DNA of 64,000 bases from Geminocystis herdmanii PCC 6308 (GCF_000332235.1 NZ_CM001775.1:64713-128712); one strand, 5' to 3'; positions 37,927 through 46,607 are shown, counted from the stretch's first letter. Notes: generated from the sequence alone by a model not told the origin. A program made the numbers and translations.

Positions 37927-38313
37927 ATGAAATATTTATTTTTGCTTGGCTTATTAACTTTAAATATAGGGGTAAATATTCCTATATTTTCGATGGAGAT
38001 AACAGAGGAAAAATTATCTCCTCCTCTGAAAAATGAACAAGGTTGGAGTAGTTGGCACCCTTGGATATATTTTCCTTTTGATCAAATTCAAGTGGGAATT
38101 TCTAATATGGATTTAGGCGGAATGTTAGATTTTGAGTATAGTTGTTTTGCTTCAGTGGGAGATGAGAATAAAAAACTAATACAAGAAACTTATTGGTATC
38201 GTATCGCTGATAAAACAGAAAAAATTGGACAAGATATTTATGTGCAAATAGAAGTTGGTTGTTGGCTCAATAATACTTTTAAATCAACAATTATTATCAA
38301 TGGTATTAAATAA
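37927..38313 (+). CDS. secreted hypothetical protein (128 aa)
   Basis: A signal peptide is likely (KYLFLLGLLTLNIGVNIPIFS). The rest is strand-rich with several aromatic residues (WSSWHPWIYFPFDQI) and two cysteines in the second half (SCFAS and VGCWL). No family is recognised. It should be exported or periplasmic. Confidence 0.6.
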   Translation: MKYLFLLGLLTLNIGVNIPIFSMEITEEKLSPPLKNEQGWSSWHPWIYFPFDQIQVGISNMDLGGMLDFEYSCFASVGDENKKLIQETYWYRIADKTEKIGQDIYVQIEVGCWLNNTFKSTIIINGIK

Positions 38314-38399
38314 ATTCTTCATCTTAATCACAAAAACAAATAAATAATGAATAATAGAAATTTTTTAACTACTAATTGTTAATTGTTAATTGGTAGTTG

Positions 38400-38903
38400 T
38401 TAATTTTTTGGTTTTTTCTCCTGCCAGTTGGCTTTTTTCTCCTCCATCATTTGATTCCATTGCTGACGTTGTTCAGAAGTTAAAACCTCTCGCATTTCTA
38501 ACATACTTTGAAATCTTAAATCTGCCATTCTTTGATTTAAGGAAGCAATTTTGTTATGTTGCGATCGTAAACTATCAGAGGAGTTATTATTAGTCATCAT
38601 TTGACGCAGTGTTTCTCTTTCTGTGCGCATTTCTTGTCGAATACTATCCATTTGCGGTTGATATTTAGTGCGGATAGACTGCATTTTTTGTTGTTGTTCG
38701 GTAGTGAGATTGAGTTTTTCCATAAAATCTCCTCTTTCTCCTTTCCGTTTTCCTCTTTGTCCCATTTGTGCTAAATAGGTAGGTTTTGAAGTTTCAAAAC
38801 TTAAAGAGTCTTGTTTGAGGGTTTCTGATGCCATAACATTGCCACTAAAGGAAAGTGTCGCTAAGGTGACAAAAGAAAGAATAAACTTAATTTGATTTTT
38901 CAT
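38400..38903 (-). CDS. Spy/CpxP-like periplasmic protein (LTxxQ motif)
   Basis: A signal peptide (FILSFVTLATLSFSGNVMA) precedes a helical domain. The LTxxQ-type repeats LNLTTEQQQKMQSIR and EVLTSEQRQQW are the family marks; Spy-like proteins act as ATP-independent chaperones in the periplasm. It ends the operon of ECF sigma (39857) and putative anti-sigma (39273), and likely is the regulated output. Confidence 0.85.
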   Translation of the reverse strand: MKNQIKFILSFVTLATLSFSGNVMASETLKQDSLSFETSKPTYLAQMGQRGKRKGERGDFMEKLNLTTEQQQKMQSIRTKYQPQMDSIRQEMRTERETLRQMMTNNNSSDSLRSQHNKIASLNQRMADLRFQSMLEMREVLTSEQRQQWNQMMEEKKANWQEKKPKN

Positions 38904-38922
38904 GATGTCATATACTCTAATT

Positions 38923-39273
38923 TTAATCGTTGTTTGTTACAAAATTTAATTCTGATTCTGTCCCCATTGAGCCGTGCCAAGTTTCAACCATAAAGATTTC
39001 TAACTTTTCTACGTCATCGGAGGCAAACTGAGAGTTCGATCGAAGGTTTACATTCCAGAAATAACCCCCTATAATCAATAAAGTAGTGATGAGTGTGCCA
39101 GATAATAACCATCCTTTTTTCAACCATCCTTGATTTAAAGAAAGTGAAGTAGTTTCAATAGATTTCATCACCAATGCTTCACAGGGCTTATTTTCTTGGG
39201 GAGGAGTAGGAGAATAGGTTTTCAAAAAATTGACTAATTCTTCATCATGAGTATTAGATTGATTTTGTTTCAT
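38923..39273 (-). CDS. putative membrane-bound anti-sigma factor
   Basis: The N-terminal ~45 residues are soluble (DEELVNFLKTYSPTPPQEN), then one membrane span (LLSGTLITTLLIIGGYFWNV) and a periplasmic tail. This is the usual plan of small anti-sigma proteins, although no zinc-anchored CHxxC motif is seen. Its start overlaps the sigma gene's stop by 4 bases (ATGA), so the pair is translated together; the Spy-like gene is next. Function is inferred from layout. Confidence 0.7.
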   Translation of the reverse strand: MKQNQSNTHDEELVNFLKTYSPTPPQENKPCEALVMKSIETTSLSLNQGWLKKGWLLSGTLITTLLIIGGYFWNVNLRSNSQFASDDVEKLEIFMVETWHGSMGTESELNFVTNND

Positions 39274-39857
39274 AAATTTACTCCTTGTAATTCCAAAAAT
39301 TGACGTAACCCTTTCCGTGCTTTAAACAATCTGGATTTCACTGTACCTACTGGAATAGAGAGAATTTCTGCGACTTCCTTTTGAGGCATATCTTCTAAAT
39401 CATGAAGTACAATGACAGCACGATGTTCTAAACTGAGATTTTGCAACGCATTTTGGATTATATCCTGATAATGTAATTGTAATAATCCCGTTTGATGGTG
39501 ATTTGTTACCCTTGCTAAATCCTGTAGAGATTCCTTTGCCTGATGTAAAATTTTAGTTCGATCGCGCTTTTTGGCTAAACTATAGTCATAAGCTACATTC
39601 CAACAAATGCGATAAAGCCAAGTGGAAAAATACTGACAATGGCGCAACTTTGGTAAAGATTTCCAAGCCTTCAAAAAAACTTCCTGTTGTAAATCGTCTA
39701 GTAATTCTCGATCGCACAACTTATATAAAGTTCCTCTCACTTTTTGTTCATACCGTTGGTATAGTAAACGAAAGGAATTGGTATCTCCCTGTTGGCATTT
39801 TTGCACTAACTCCAAATCAGTAATCTCCGCAGGATTATTTGCTAAGACATTCATCAT
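39270..39857 (-). CDS. ECF sigma factor (sigma-70 family)
   Basis: Region 2 is seen as RLLYQRYEQKVRGTLYKLC...DDLQQEVFLKAWKSLPKLRHCQYFSTWLYRICWNVAYDY, and region 4 as LEHRAVIVLHDLEDMPQKEVAEILSIPVGTVKSRLFKARKGLRQ. No region 1 or 3 is present, so it belongs to the extracytoplasmic-function group. With the anti-sigma and the Spy-like gene it forms an envelope-stress operon. Length 195 aa. Confidence 0.95.
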   Translation of the reverse strand: MMNVLANNPAEITDLELVQKCQQGDTNSFRLLYQRYEQKVRGTLYKLCDRELLDDLQQEVFLKAWKSLPKLRHCQYFSTWLYRICWNVAYDYSLAKKRDRTKILHQAKESLQDLARVTNHHQTGLLQLHYQDIIQNALQNLSLEHRAVIVLHDLEDMPQKEVAEILSIPVGTVKSRLFKARKGLRQFLELQGVNL

Positions 39858-39978
39858 CTTTATTTTTTGTTGTACTCATACCTTTAGACTTTCAATAATT
39901 AAAAAAGGTTCAACTTAAAAAAGATTTTTTGCAGATACACGATACCAGTAATTAAGAGAGTGATTGTTTAATCATTTT

Positions 39979-40330
39979 TTATTGAGTAATATAGTCGGCT
40001 AAAATAATGGTTTCTCGATGAGCTTTTACTAAATTAATTTTCTCCTGACTAACTTGCTCTAACATAAAGCAAACATGATCAGGAGTCAATAAAGTGCCAT
40101 CGTTTTTAGCACTGCCTACATAGTTAATTTTAACTCGATCGAACTCCTCAAAGTTATCATTTATTAAAGAAATTCTTTCTAAGTTTTCTCTGATATTAAC
40201 CATTTTTTTCTTCCCAGTTTTAGCAGTTTTTTGCATTAAGATTTCGCTAGATTTTTCTATCTCATTAAGCCAATTTTGCCATTGAGATAGACTATATTTA
40301 TTATCTGTATAAACCGTGATAAAATACTAT
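39979..40330 (-). pseudogene. duplicated 3' end of the radical SAM gene (long direct repeat, left copy)
   Basis: About 350 bases match the 3' end of the intact gene at 42742-43091, in the same orientation. The 85 codons from ATG 40236 share MQKTAKTGKKKMVN, KINYVGSAKND and LTPDHVCFMLEQVSQEKINL with the intact C-terminus; the similarity continues upstream of ATG 40236 (TDNKYSLSQWQNWL in frame) and ends near 40330 at a TAG. The copies differ at many third positions and in a 15-residue hypervariable strip. It marks the left edge of the module 40331-42741. Confidence 0.85.
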
Positions 40331-40342
40331 GTAAAAATACAT

Positions 40343-41125
40343 TTAACTTATTTTTTTTAGTGATTCTTTTATGCCTTCATATAGCGGTTTTAAATCTTGG
40401 ATAAACATAAAATATATAACCAAAAAAAATAATATAGGGGTACATAATAATACTATCAATAGGTCAAATATACTAGATTTTTGATGATATTCTTCTTCTG
40501 CGTATGAATTTAATTTTTTGCGATTAGATAAAAATTTAGAAACAATTAGTATAAAGTAATAGTTCTTTTTTGTATATATGATTGCTAACGATTGAAACAA
40601 TGCTACTAAACAATATATTAAAAAGTTCAAGAAAAAATTTTCATAAGTAAAAAATGAATCGGGAGTAGGTGCTATAAAGAAAAAAAGTGTGCAAAAAACT
40701 AGACTTATTATACTAATATTATCCAATTTATTATCATAAATTATATGAGAACGAGAAAATAATAATAAATTGAAGAAAAAGCCATAGATAAGATTTACCA
40801 CCAATATAGCCAATATATAACTAATGAAAAAGAAGATGAAATTCGTGAAATTTTCCAATAACAGATTAAAAATTGCTGATAATTGATTAAAAATTTCTGA
40901 TAATTGAAAATTTGTAAATATGCCATTTAACTGATTAACAATTTCTGATAATTGAAAATTTACAAAGATGTCAATACCAAAAGCATCTCTCATTAAAATA
41001 CTATAAGGACTATAAAAAAATAGTATAAAATAAAATATTAAATAAATAACAAAAACTATTAATATTATAGTCAAAAGTAGGTAGCTAATTATTTTCTCTA
41101 TATTGTCAGTCTTATTATTTTCCAT
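40343..41125 (-). CDS. multi-span membrane protein (260 aa) of an unassigned module
   Basis: At least five hydrophobic spans (e.g. LLLTIILIVFVIYLIFYFILFF, FIFFFISYILAILVVNLIYGF, FDLLIVLLCTPILFFLVIYFM). Residues about 55-85 hold an internal duplication (NFQLSEIVNQLNGIF and NFQLSEIFNQLSAIF). The C-terminal EDLKPLYEGIKESL is cytoplasmic or periplasmic. No family is recognised. It is the last gene of a four-gene minus-strand operon inside the module bounded by copies of the radical SAM 3' end. Confidence 0.65.
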   Translation of the reverse strand: MENNKTDNIEKIISYLLLTIILIVFVIYLIFYFILFFYSPYSILMRDAFGIDIFVNFQLSEIVNQLNGIFTNFQLSEIFNQLSAIFNLLLENFTNFIFFFISYILAILVVNLIYGFFFNLLLFSRSHIIYDNKLDNISIISLVFCTLFFFIAPTPDSFFTYENFFLNFLIYCLVALFQSLAIIYTKKNYYFILIVSKFLSNRKKLNSYAEEEYHQKSSIFDLLIVLLCTPILFFLVIYFMFIQDLKPLYEGIKESLKKIS

Positions 41126-41179
41126 GATGATTATTTTTTCCTTATTGGAGTATAAATTGAGTGAACATTTACAAAATAT

Positions 41180-41506
41180 TTATGTCAATAACCAATATAA
41201 AGCTGATAAAATTAAAAATGTAGGTAGAGATTCTTTTACTATTTCTATTAATGATAAACGTCTTTTCTCACTAAAATCATATTGAGGAAATTTTGTCACC
41301 ACAAAATAATCTTTTAAAAAGTAAAATGCTATTTGAGGATTATTATAAGTATTTAATAAGTAGAAAGTGTAGAAAATAGTCAGCTTATTTTTTTTGTTTT
41401 TAAATAAATCAAATATATTAATTGAATAAATATCGGTAATAAAAGATGATACTATTGATAGGATAAAAAACAAAAATATATTTTGAAAGTGTATAATATT
41501 TTCCAT
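41180..41506 (-). CDS. membrane protein (108 aa) of the same module
   Basis: An N-terminal span (NIFLFFILSIVSSFITDIYS) and a C-terminal one (SLPTFLILSALYWLL) surround a polar middle. No family recognised. It begins 32 bases after the upstream gene of the set and ends 54 bases before the 260-aa gene, so the four are likely cotranscribed. Confidence 0.55.
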   Translation of the reverse strand: MENIIHFQNIFLFFILSIVSSFITDIYSINIFDLFKNKKNKLTIFYTFYLLNTYNNPQIAFYFLKDYFVVTKFPQYDFSEKRRLSLIEIVKESLPTFLILSALYWLLT

Positions 41507-41538
41507 ATTAATCTTGATTGATAATTATTTATTACTTT

Positions 41539-41862
41539 TTATTTGCATTTGTAAATAAATATTTTTTGAAATTGTCTTTTATGTACTTTTCCATACTTAA
41601 AACCAGTAAAAAATATAACATTATCTATCCTTTTGTCTGCTCTTTTTAATTCAGCTTTTAATTCTGTATTTGCTTCTTGTATTTCATCATTTAATCTTTG
41701 GCAATTATCAATCGTTTTAGAAATAATAGAGGTTGTGTTATTATTGATACCAGTTATTTCTGTTGTCATAGCATTTACAGGTTTTATTAAACATAAAAAA
41801 AATGAAATAACAATAATAATTCTTATTAAAATCTTTTTTTCGAAAAGTATTTTAGTATTCAT
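41539..41862 (-). CDS. secreted small protein (107 aa) of the same module
   Basis: A cleavable signal peptide is likely (IRIIIVISFFLCLIKPVNA). The mature part has a short coiled coil (NCQRLNDEIQEANTELKAELKRADKRI) and ends in a basic tail with one Cys. No family recognised. It sits between the 32-aa peptide gene (12 bases upstream) and the 108-aa membrane protein. Confidence 0.55.
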   Translation of the reverse strand: MNTKILFEKKILIRIIIVISFFLCLIKPVNAMTTEITGINNNTTSIISKTIDNCQRLNDEIQEANTELKAELKRADKRIDNVIFFTGFKYGKVHKRQFQKIFIYKCK

Positions 41863-41874
41863 CTATGTTTCTTG

Positions 41875-41973
41875 TCAATTCAACCATCCTAAGAAATATC
41901 CCAACACTACATATCCCCCTCCAAATCCAACTACAATAATTAATAATCGTGTGACTGTTTTGTCTGTATTCAT
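41875..41973 (-). CDS. 32-residue membrane peptide
   Basis: ATG 41973 opens a short frame ending in TGA at 41875-41877. The peptide is a single Gly-rich membrane span (LLIIVVGFGGGYVVLGYFLG) with a short basic N-terminus. It is the first gene of the minus-strand operon and is divergent from the HTH gene at 42136. Too short for strong proof, but spacing (12 bases to the next gene) supports it. Confidence 0.45.
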   Translation of the reverse strand: MNTDKTVTRLLIIVVGFGGGYVVLGYFLGWLN

Positions 41974-42049
41974 AATTGATTTCTTAAAATTTAATATTTT
42001 CTTAAGATTTACTATATCTAGTATGAAATAAAATAGAATATATGTAAAG

Positions 42050-42113
42050 CGGAAAAAGTCGGTTATTTTTGTGAATAAATAGCGGATTTAGACGGAAAAA
42101 GACGGTTGTTTTT
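42050..42113. promoter_or_regulatory. two direct repeats in the divergent promoter (candidate operator)
   Basis: CGGAAAAAGTCGGTTATTTT at 42050 and CGGAAAAAGACGGTTGTTTT at 42093 are 43 bases apart, about four helical turns. They lie between the divergent 32-aa peptide gene (41973) and the HTH gene (42136), and CGGAAAAAG occurs nowhere else nearby. They are good candidates for the binding sites of the HTH protein. Confidence 0.55.
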
Positions 42114-42135
42114 TGATATTTTTATTAAGTATTTT

Positions 42136-42639
42136 ATGGAAACAGAAGATTTAATTAATTATTTAGATGAGTTATTGCTTTCTCAAACAGGAAAACATCT
42201 GGACAATTTACAATTATCGATTCTCAAAGGTGTTTTAAATGGTCAAAAATATGCTGATATTGCTGAGGATTATCACTGTAGTAATGATCATGCCAAAGAT
42301 AAGGCTTATGAGTTGTGGAAAATACTTTCTGAGGCATTAGGAGAAGATCTAAATAAGTCCAATTTTAAGGCAACTATTCAAAGATTAGGAATAGCAAATA
42401 ATAATAGCAAATTATTTAATCCAGTACAAATTGCAGAAATTAATCTTTGTTCAAATATCGCTACAAATGAGAATAAAGATTTAGATTTTAATAAAAATAA
42501 CCGTAATAATCAAGAAGATTTTGAGTCAAAAGTTAGCATCAAAACTATTAAGAAATTAAAGAATTTAGGGTTAACCAATGGACAAATTGCTGAGGCGTTA
42601 GATTTGTCTTTAGAAGATATAAATAAAGCCATTAATTAA
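42136..42639 (+). CDS. stand-alone vMAP/NACHT-associated-type HTH protein
   Basis: The N-terminal ~80 residues (TGKHLDNLQLSILKGVLNGQKYADIAEDYHCSNDHAKDKAYELWKILSEALGEDLNKSNFKA) are the HTH domain usually found at the start of large cyanobacterial NACHT/NB-ARC/WD40 or vWA-MoxR proteins. Here no ATPase follows; instead the C-terminus has a second small HTH (KLKNLGLTNGQIAEALDLSLEDINKAI). I choose ATG 42136 (frame open to 42106). It is divergent from the membrane-protein operon and may control it. Length 167 aa. Confidence 0.72.
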   Translation: METEDLINYLDELLLSQTGKHLDNLQLSILKGVLNGQKYADIAEDYHCSNDHAKDKAYELWKILSEALGEDLNKSNFKATIQRLGIANNNSKLFNPVQIAEINLCSNIATNENKDLDFNKNNRNNQEDFESKVSIKTIKKLKNLGLTNGQIAEALDLSLEDINKAIN

Positions 42640-42656
42640 GGTTATTATTAATGTAA

Positions 42657-42673
42657 GGTGGGGATTGCCCACC
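42657..42673. terminator. hairpin between convergent genes
   Basis: GGTGGGGATTGCCCACC, a near-palindrome, lies between the stop of the HTH gene (42639) and the radical SAM stop (42742). It is a near-copy of the one at 7417-7433 and may end transcripts from both sides. Confidence 0.55.
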
Positions 42674-42741
42674 AATCGCTATAGATGAAAAAAAAAGGTA
42701 AAGCCTGTAAAAGTTAAATATTATTCAAATTTTACACACTT

Positions 42742-45360
42742 TTACTGAGTGATATAATCAGCTAAAATAATGTTTTCTCGATGAGCTTTTACTAAATTAA
42801 TTTTCTCTTGACTAACTTGCTCTAACATAAAGCAAACATGATCAGGAGTCAATAAACTACCATCGTTTTTAGCACTGCCAACATAGTTAATTTTCACCGT
42901 GTTAGATTCTTCAAAATGATCATCAACTAACAAGATATTTAGTAAGTTTTCTCGAAGATTAACCATTTTTTTCTTCCCAGTTTTAGCAGTTTTTTGCATT
43001 AAAATTTCTGAGGTATTTTGAACATTATCAATCCAATTTTTCCACTGATTGAGACTATATTTATTATCAGCTGAAACCGTAATTATATATTCAGCAGTAT
43101 CTAAAATTTGGGTGGCTTTCGGAGATTTAACTGGCAATTCTTCCACTTTAAAAATGGGGATTTCGAGAGGCAAATTTGCTTTTAATTTTTCGGTAAACTC
43201 ATCAATATCCATACGAGTATGATTTTCAAAATCCACAATTTCCCCGTTACTCGTCATGCCTAATGATAAGGCAAGGGCGATGGAAATTTTAGGACCGGGA
43301 TGGAATCCACCCGTATAAGATATAGGTATCCCTGCCCTTCTGATAACTCGATCGAACAAACGCACTAAGTCGAGGTGACTAACTAAAGCCATATCCCCTT
43401 GTTTACCAAACCAGACGCGCAACTTTTGGGCTTTTTCTTGATTAGGCTTAAAGTCACCCAAGTAATCAGGAATTGGGGGAGGAGTGACTACGATATTATG
43501 TCCAAAATCAGGGCTACAAACACCGCAACTACTGCAACCATCAAAAGCACAATCAGGCACAGTTGCTTCTTGTAACGCCCTTTCTAAGTCTTCTAGCAAC
43601 CATTGTTTGTCAATACCCGTATCTAAATGATCCCACGGTAACGACATATTAGCTAGTAGTTGATAGTCAATTGTCTCCATTCGACCTTCTCCATTCGACC
43701 TTCTCCATTCTCCATTCTCAACCTGACGATATTTCCAAGTTAACCCTGCTTCGTCAATGGCGGTTTGCCACGCTTTATAAGCCTTGTCGATGCTTTCCCA
43801 CCATGAATCCATCCCTGCACCCAATTCCCATGCCCGACGCACTACGGAGGCTAAAGTGCGATCGCCACGCCCCACAAAATCCTCTATAGCTGAAATACGG
43901 ACATCGGTATAGTTAACCTTAATGCCTTTAACGGGGTAAAATTCATCGCGCAAAATGTTACGTTTACGCAAAAATTCGGAAGTAGAAACGGAATGCCACT
44001 GAAAAGGAGTATGGGGTTTCGGGGTAAAATTGGAGATGGTGATATTAAAATTTAGGCGTTTATTGCTGAGATGACGACATTCTTGACGCAACCATTTAAC
44101 AGTTTCCACGATACCGATAACATCCTCATCGGTTTCACCGGGTAAGCCTATCATGAAGTAGAGTTTAACTTGATTCCAACCCTCTCTTACTGCTGTCTGG
44201 ATACCGCGCAATAACTCCTCATTAGTTAAGCCTTTGTTGACTATATCACGCATTCGCTGTGTACCAGCTTCGGGAGCGAAAGTTAAACCGCCTTTTCGAG
44301 TGCCTCCGATAATATTAGCAATGTTTTCGTCAAATCGATCGACTCTTTGGGAAGGAAGCGCAAGGGAGATATTTTCATCATGGAGACGGTTTTTAATTTC
44401 GATGCCCACGGCAGGTAAAGAGAGATAATCAGAGCAACTGAGAGATAATAGACTAAATTCGTTAAATCCTGTCTGTTTCATGCCCTCAATGATGCTATTT
44501 ACCACTTCTTCTGGCTCAACATCCCGTGCAGGGCGCGTTAACATCCCCGGTTGACAAAAACGACATCCCCTCGTGCAACCCCTTCTAATCTCGATGGTGA
44601 GTCGATCGTGGACTGTTTGCACATAAGGCACTAAACCGATAGAATAAGCTGGGATTGGTGTAGCTACTCGTCGCAAAATCCTTTCAGGCACATCAGGGCG
44701 ATTAGGCTTAACACTACCATCGGATTGCATATCATAGAATTGAGGCACATATACCCCCGGCACTTGAGCTAAATCTAATAGTAACTCTGTTCTCGTTAAC
44801 CCGTCTCGTTTGCCTTCTTCAATAACTAAACCAATTTCGGGCAATAATTCTTCCCCGTCACCTAATGCCACGAAGTCGAAAAAGTCTGCATAAGGCTCAG
44901 GATTTGATGTTGCAGTTTGTCCTCCTGCAAATATCAAGGGGAAATCGGTATCTTTTCTTTCTTGCCAAGTTAAGGGAATATGAGCTAAACTGAGCATTTC
45001 TAAGATATTAGTCGCTCCCAATTCATAACTCAAGCTAAACCCTAAAATATCGTATTCTTTAACATCTTTTTTCGTTTCAAGGGCAAATAAGGGGGTATTC
45101 GTCTCCCTCATCTTCATCGCTAAATCTGGTGCAGGTAAGTAGGCTCGATCGCACATTTGCCTTGGTTGAGCGTTAATGATATTGTAAAGGATGATATGCC
45201 CTAAATTTGACGCTCCCACCTCATAAACTTCGGGGTAAGTCAACACCCATCTAACGTTAGCGGTGTCGAAGTCTTTATGTTTTGCCCCTAATTCGTTACC
45301 TAAATAACGGGCTGGTTTAAATATTTCTGGTGTAATTAGTGTATCAGTTGCAATAACCAT
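42742..45360 (-). CDS. TIGR03960-family radical SAM protein fused to DUF2344 (TIGR03936) domain
   Basis: The order is: a B12-binding-like N-terminal region (GASNLGHIILYN, GFSLSYELGATNIL), the radical SAM core with CTRGCRFC (Cys262, Cys266, Cys269), and from about 640 a DUF2344 domain (LRVWFGKQGDMALVSHLDLVRLFDR). Length 872 aa is normal. Its substrate is not established. Its first ~20 codons (45301-45360) are repeated at 47653-47715, 48490-48544 and 49282-49334; its last ~350 bases at 39979-40330. At 43674-43722 an in-frame tandem repeat codes for residues near 546-562 (NGEWRRSNGEGRMET). Confidence 0.93.
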   Translation of the reverse strand: MVIATDTLITPEIFKPARYLGNELGAKHKDFDTANVRWVLTYPEVYEVGASNLGHIILYNIINAQPRQMCDRAYLPAPDLAMKMRETNTPLFALETKKDVKEYDILGFSLSYELGATNILEMLSLAHIPLTWQERKDTDFPLIFAGGQTATSNPEPYADFFDFVALGDGEELLPEIGLVIEEGKRDGLTRTELLLDLAQVPGVYVPQFYDMQSDGSVKPNRPDVPERILRRVATPIPAYSIGLVPYVQTVHDRLTIEIRRGCTRGCRFCQPGMLTRPARDVEPEEVVNSIIEGMKQTGFNEFSLLSLSCSDYLSLPAVGIEIKNRLHDENISLALPSQRVDRFDENIANIIGGTRKGGLTFAPEAGTQRMRDIVNKGLTNEELLRGIQTAVREGWNQVKLYFMIGLPGETDEDVIGIVETVKWLRQECRHLSNKRLNFNITISNFTPKPHTPFQWHSVSTSEFLRKRNILRDEFYPVKGIKVNYTDVRISAIEDFVGRGDRTLASVVRRAWELGAGMDSWWESIDKAYKAWQTAIDEAGLTWKYRQVENGEWRRSNGEGRMETIDYQLLANMSLPWDHLDTGIDKQWLLEDLERALQEATVPDCAFDGCSSCGVCSPDFGHNIVVTPPPIPDYLGDFKPNQEKAQKLRVWFGKQGDMALVSHLDLVRLFDRVIRRAGIPISYTGGFHPGPKISIALALSLGMTSNGEIVDFENHTRMDIDEFTEKLKANLPLEIPIFKVEELPVKSPKATQILDTAEYIITVSADNKYSLNQWKNWIDNVQNTSEILMQKTAKTGKKKMVNLRENLLNILLVDDHFEESNTVKINYVGSAKNDGSLLTPDHVCFMLEQVSQEKINLVKAHRENIILADYITQ

Positions 45361-45510
45361 TATTTTCTCAATAAAAATTATCTTAAACCTTCATTATAGA
45401 CTTTCCTTGTTTAACCCAAAATTTTATCAACCACAAATGCTAACTATAGTATGTAGATTTAAGGTTAACAACTTTTTAGACTAGCGTTCAGTATTCTATC
45501 CAAGTCCATT

Positions 45511-45729
45511 GTGAAAGAAAAAGTATTAATTCAATTTGGAAAAAAAGTCAGAGAATTAAGAATAAAACAGAATATTTCACAAGAAAAACTAGCCGAAAAA
45601 GCGAATGTACATCGTACTTATATCGGAATGATTGAAAGAGCTGAAAAAAACATCACTTTAATTAATATTGAAAAAATTGCGAAGGCTTTGGAAGTGAATA
45701 TATATGATTTATTTATTGATGTAAAATAA
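45511..45729 (+). CDS. XRE-type HTH controller protein of a restriction-modification system
   Basis: A 72-aa HTH protein (QFGKKVRELRIKQNISQEKLAEKANVHRTYIGMIERAEKN) of the C-protein size and type. It starts with GTG 45511 and its stop overlaps the start of the restriction gene by one base (TAATG). C proteins delay restriction until methylation is in place; this role is inferred. Confidence 0.85.
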   Translation: MKEKVLIQFGKKVRELRIKQNISQEKLAEKANVHRTYIGMIERAEKNITLINIEKIAKALEVNIYDLFIDVK

Positions 45730-46607
45730 TGCAACCTAATTTAAATTTAATTACTATAAAAGATAACGAAAAATTAATCAAAGAGTTATTAGAAGAATTA
45801 GTTTTACAGCCTCGAATGAAGGCTTTAGAATGGTCAAAAATTACTCATCAAACTCCTAATTTAAGAATCGGTTATCCAGGGCAACATTTAGCATCTTTAA
45901 TAACGGGAATTAGGGGGAGAAAAACAGGGGCAAGAGGAGATGATTTAGAAGATGGTACAGAAGTAAAATCTTGCTCTAGAATTGATCAAATGGACAAGTG
46001 TAAAGATTGTAACTCACCAGTAGCTAGAATAGAAATAACTTGTTCTAATTGCGGTTCAAATAAGATCAATAGAAAAAAAGATTCTAAATGGTTATTCACA
46101 ATTAAAAATGAAAATGACTTAAAAGTTTTAACGGAAGATGTCAAAAGAGTATTTTTAATATTAGCTGATTATCCTCACTTTAATCAACAAGATTATGAGA
46201 CCTTAAGATTTCAATCATTTGAGATTTGGACAAATAGTAATAGGCATAAAAGATTTAAAGAAATTATGACTAATTATTATTATCAAATTTATCTGGTGAA
46301 TAAAAATAAAAAACCTGAAGAAACACCCGCACCCAAAAATTTTTGGCCTTATAGCTATCAATTTTATTTATGCAATCCTATTCTAACTTTTTCTTGTATC
46401 GTACAAAAAGCATCAACTAATCCAGAAATTATTGTCGATCATTATATCAAGCCAGAAGTAGATAGAAGTAATTTAGATTCAGTGATGATGCCCATTAAAC
46501 TTTTATGGCGTAAAGAGGAAAAACAGCTAGTTAAAAATTATTTGAATAGTCAAAAGTTACCTTCTTTTATTGATGAGAATACTAGAAACATTTTACCTTT
46601 AAGATGA
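45729..46607 (+). CDS. MamI-family type II restriction endonuclease
   Basis: Residues 66-90 carry RKTGARGDDLEDGTEVKSCSR, with the Asp...Glu-Val-Lys catalytic set, and residues about 92-115 contain a four-Cys zinc ribbon (CKDC...CSNC). This is the layout I recall for MamI-like enzymes, which cut at GATNNNNATC. It is convergent with the methyltransferase gene (46652, 76 bases away). The assignment to MamI is from memory; nuclease class is more certain than target. Confidence 0.75.
   Translation: MQPNLNLITIKDNEKLIKELLEELVLQPRMKALEWSKITHQTPNLRIGYPGQHLASLITGIRGRKTGARGDDLEDGTEVKSCSRIDQMDKCKDCNSPVARIEITCSNCGSNKINRKKDSKWLFTIKNENDLKVLTEDVKRVFLILADYPHFNQQDYETLRFQSFEIWTNSNRHKRFKEIMTNYYYQIYLVNKNKKPEETPAPKNFWPYSYQFYLCNPILTFSCIVQKASTNPEIIVDHYIKPEVDRSNLDSVMMPIKLLWRKEEKQLVKNYLNSQKLPSFIDENTRNILPLR

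Noticed and set aside
41103..41285. Plus-strand 60-codon frame opposite the membrane operon
   Set aside because: Overlaps two minus-strand genes and shows no coding features.
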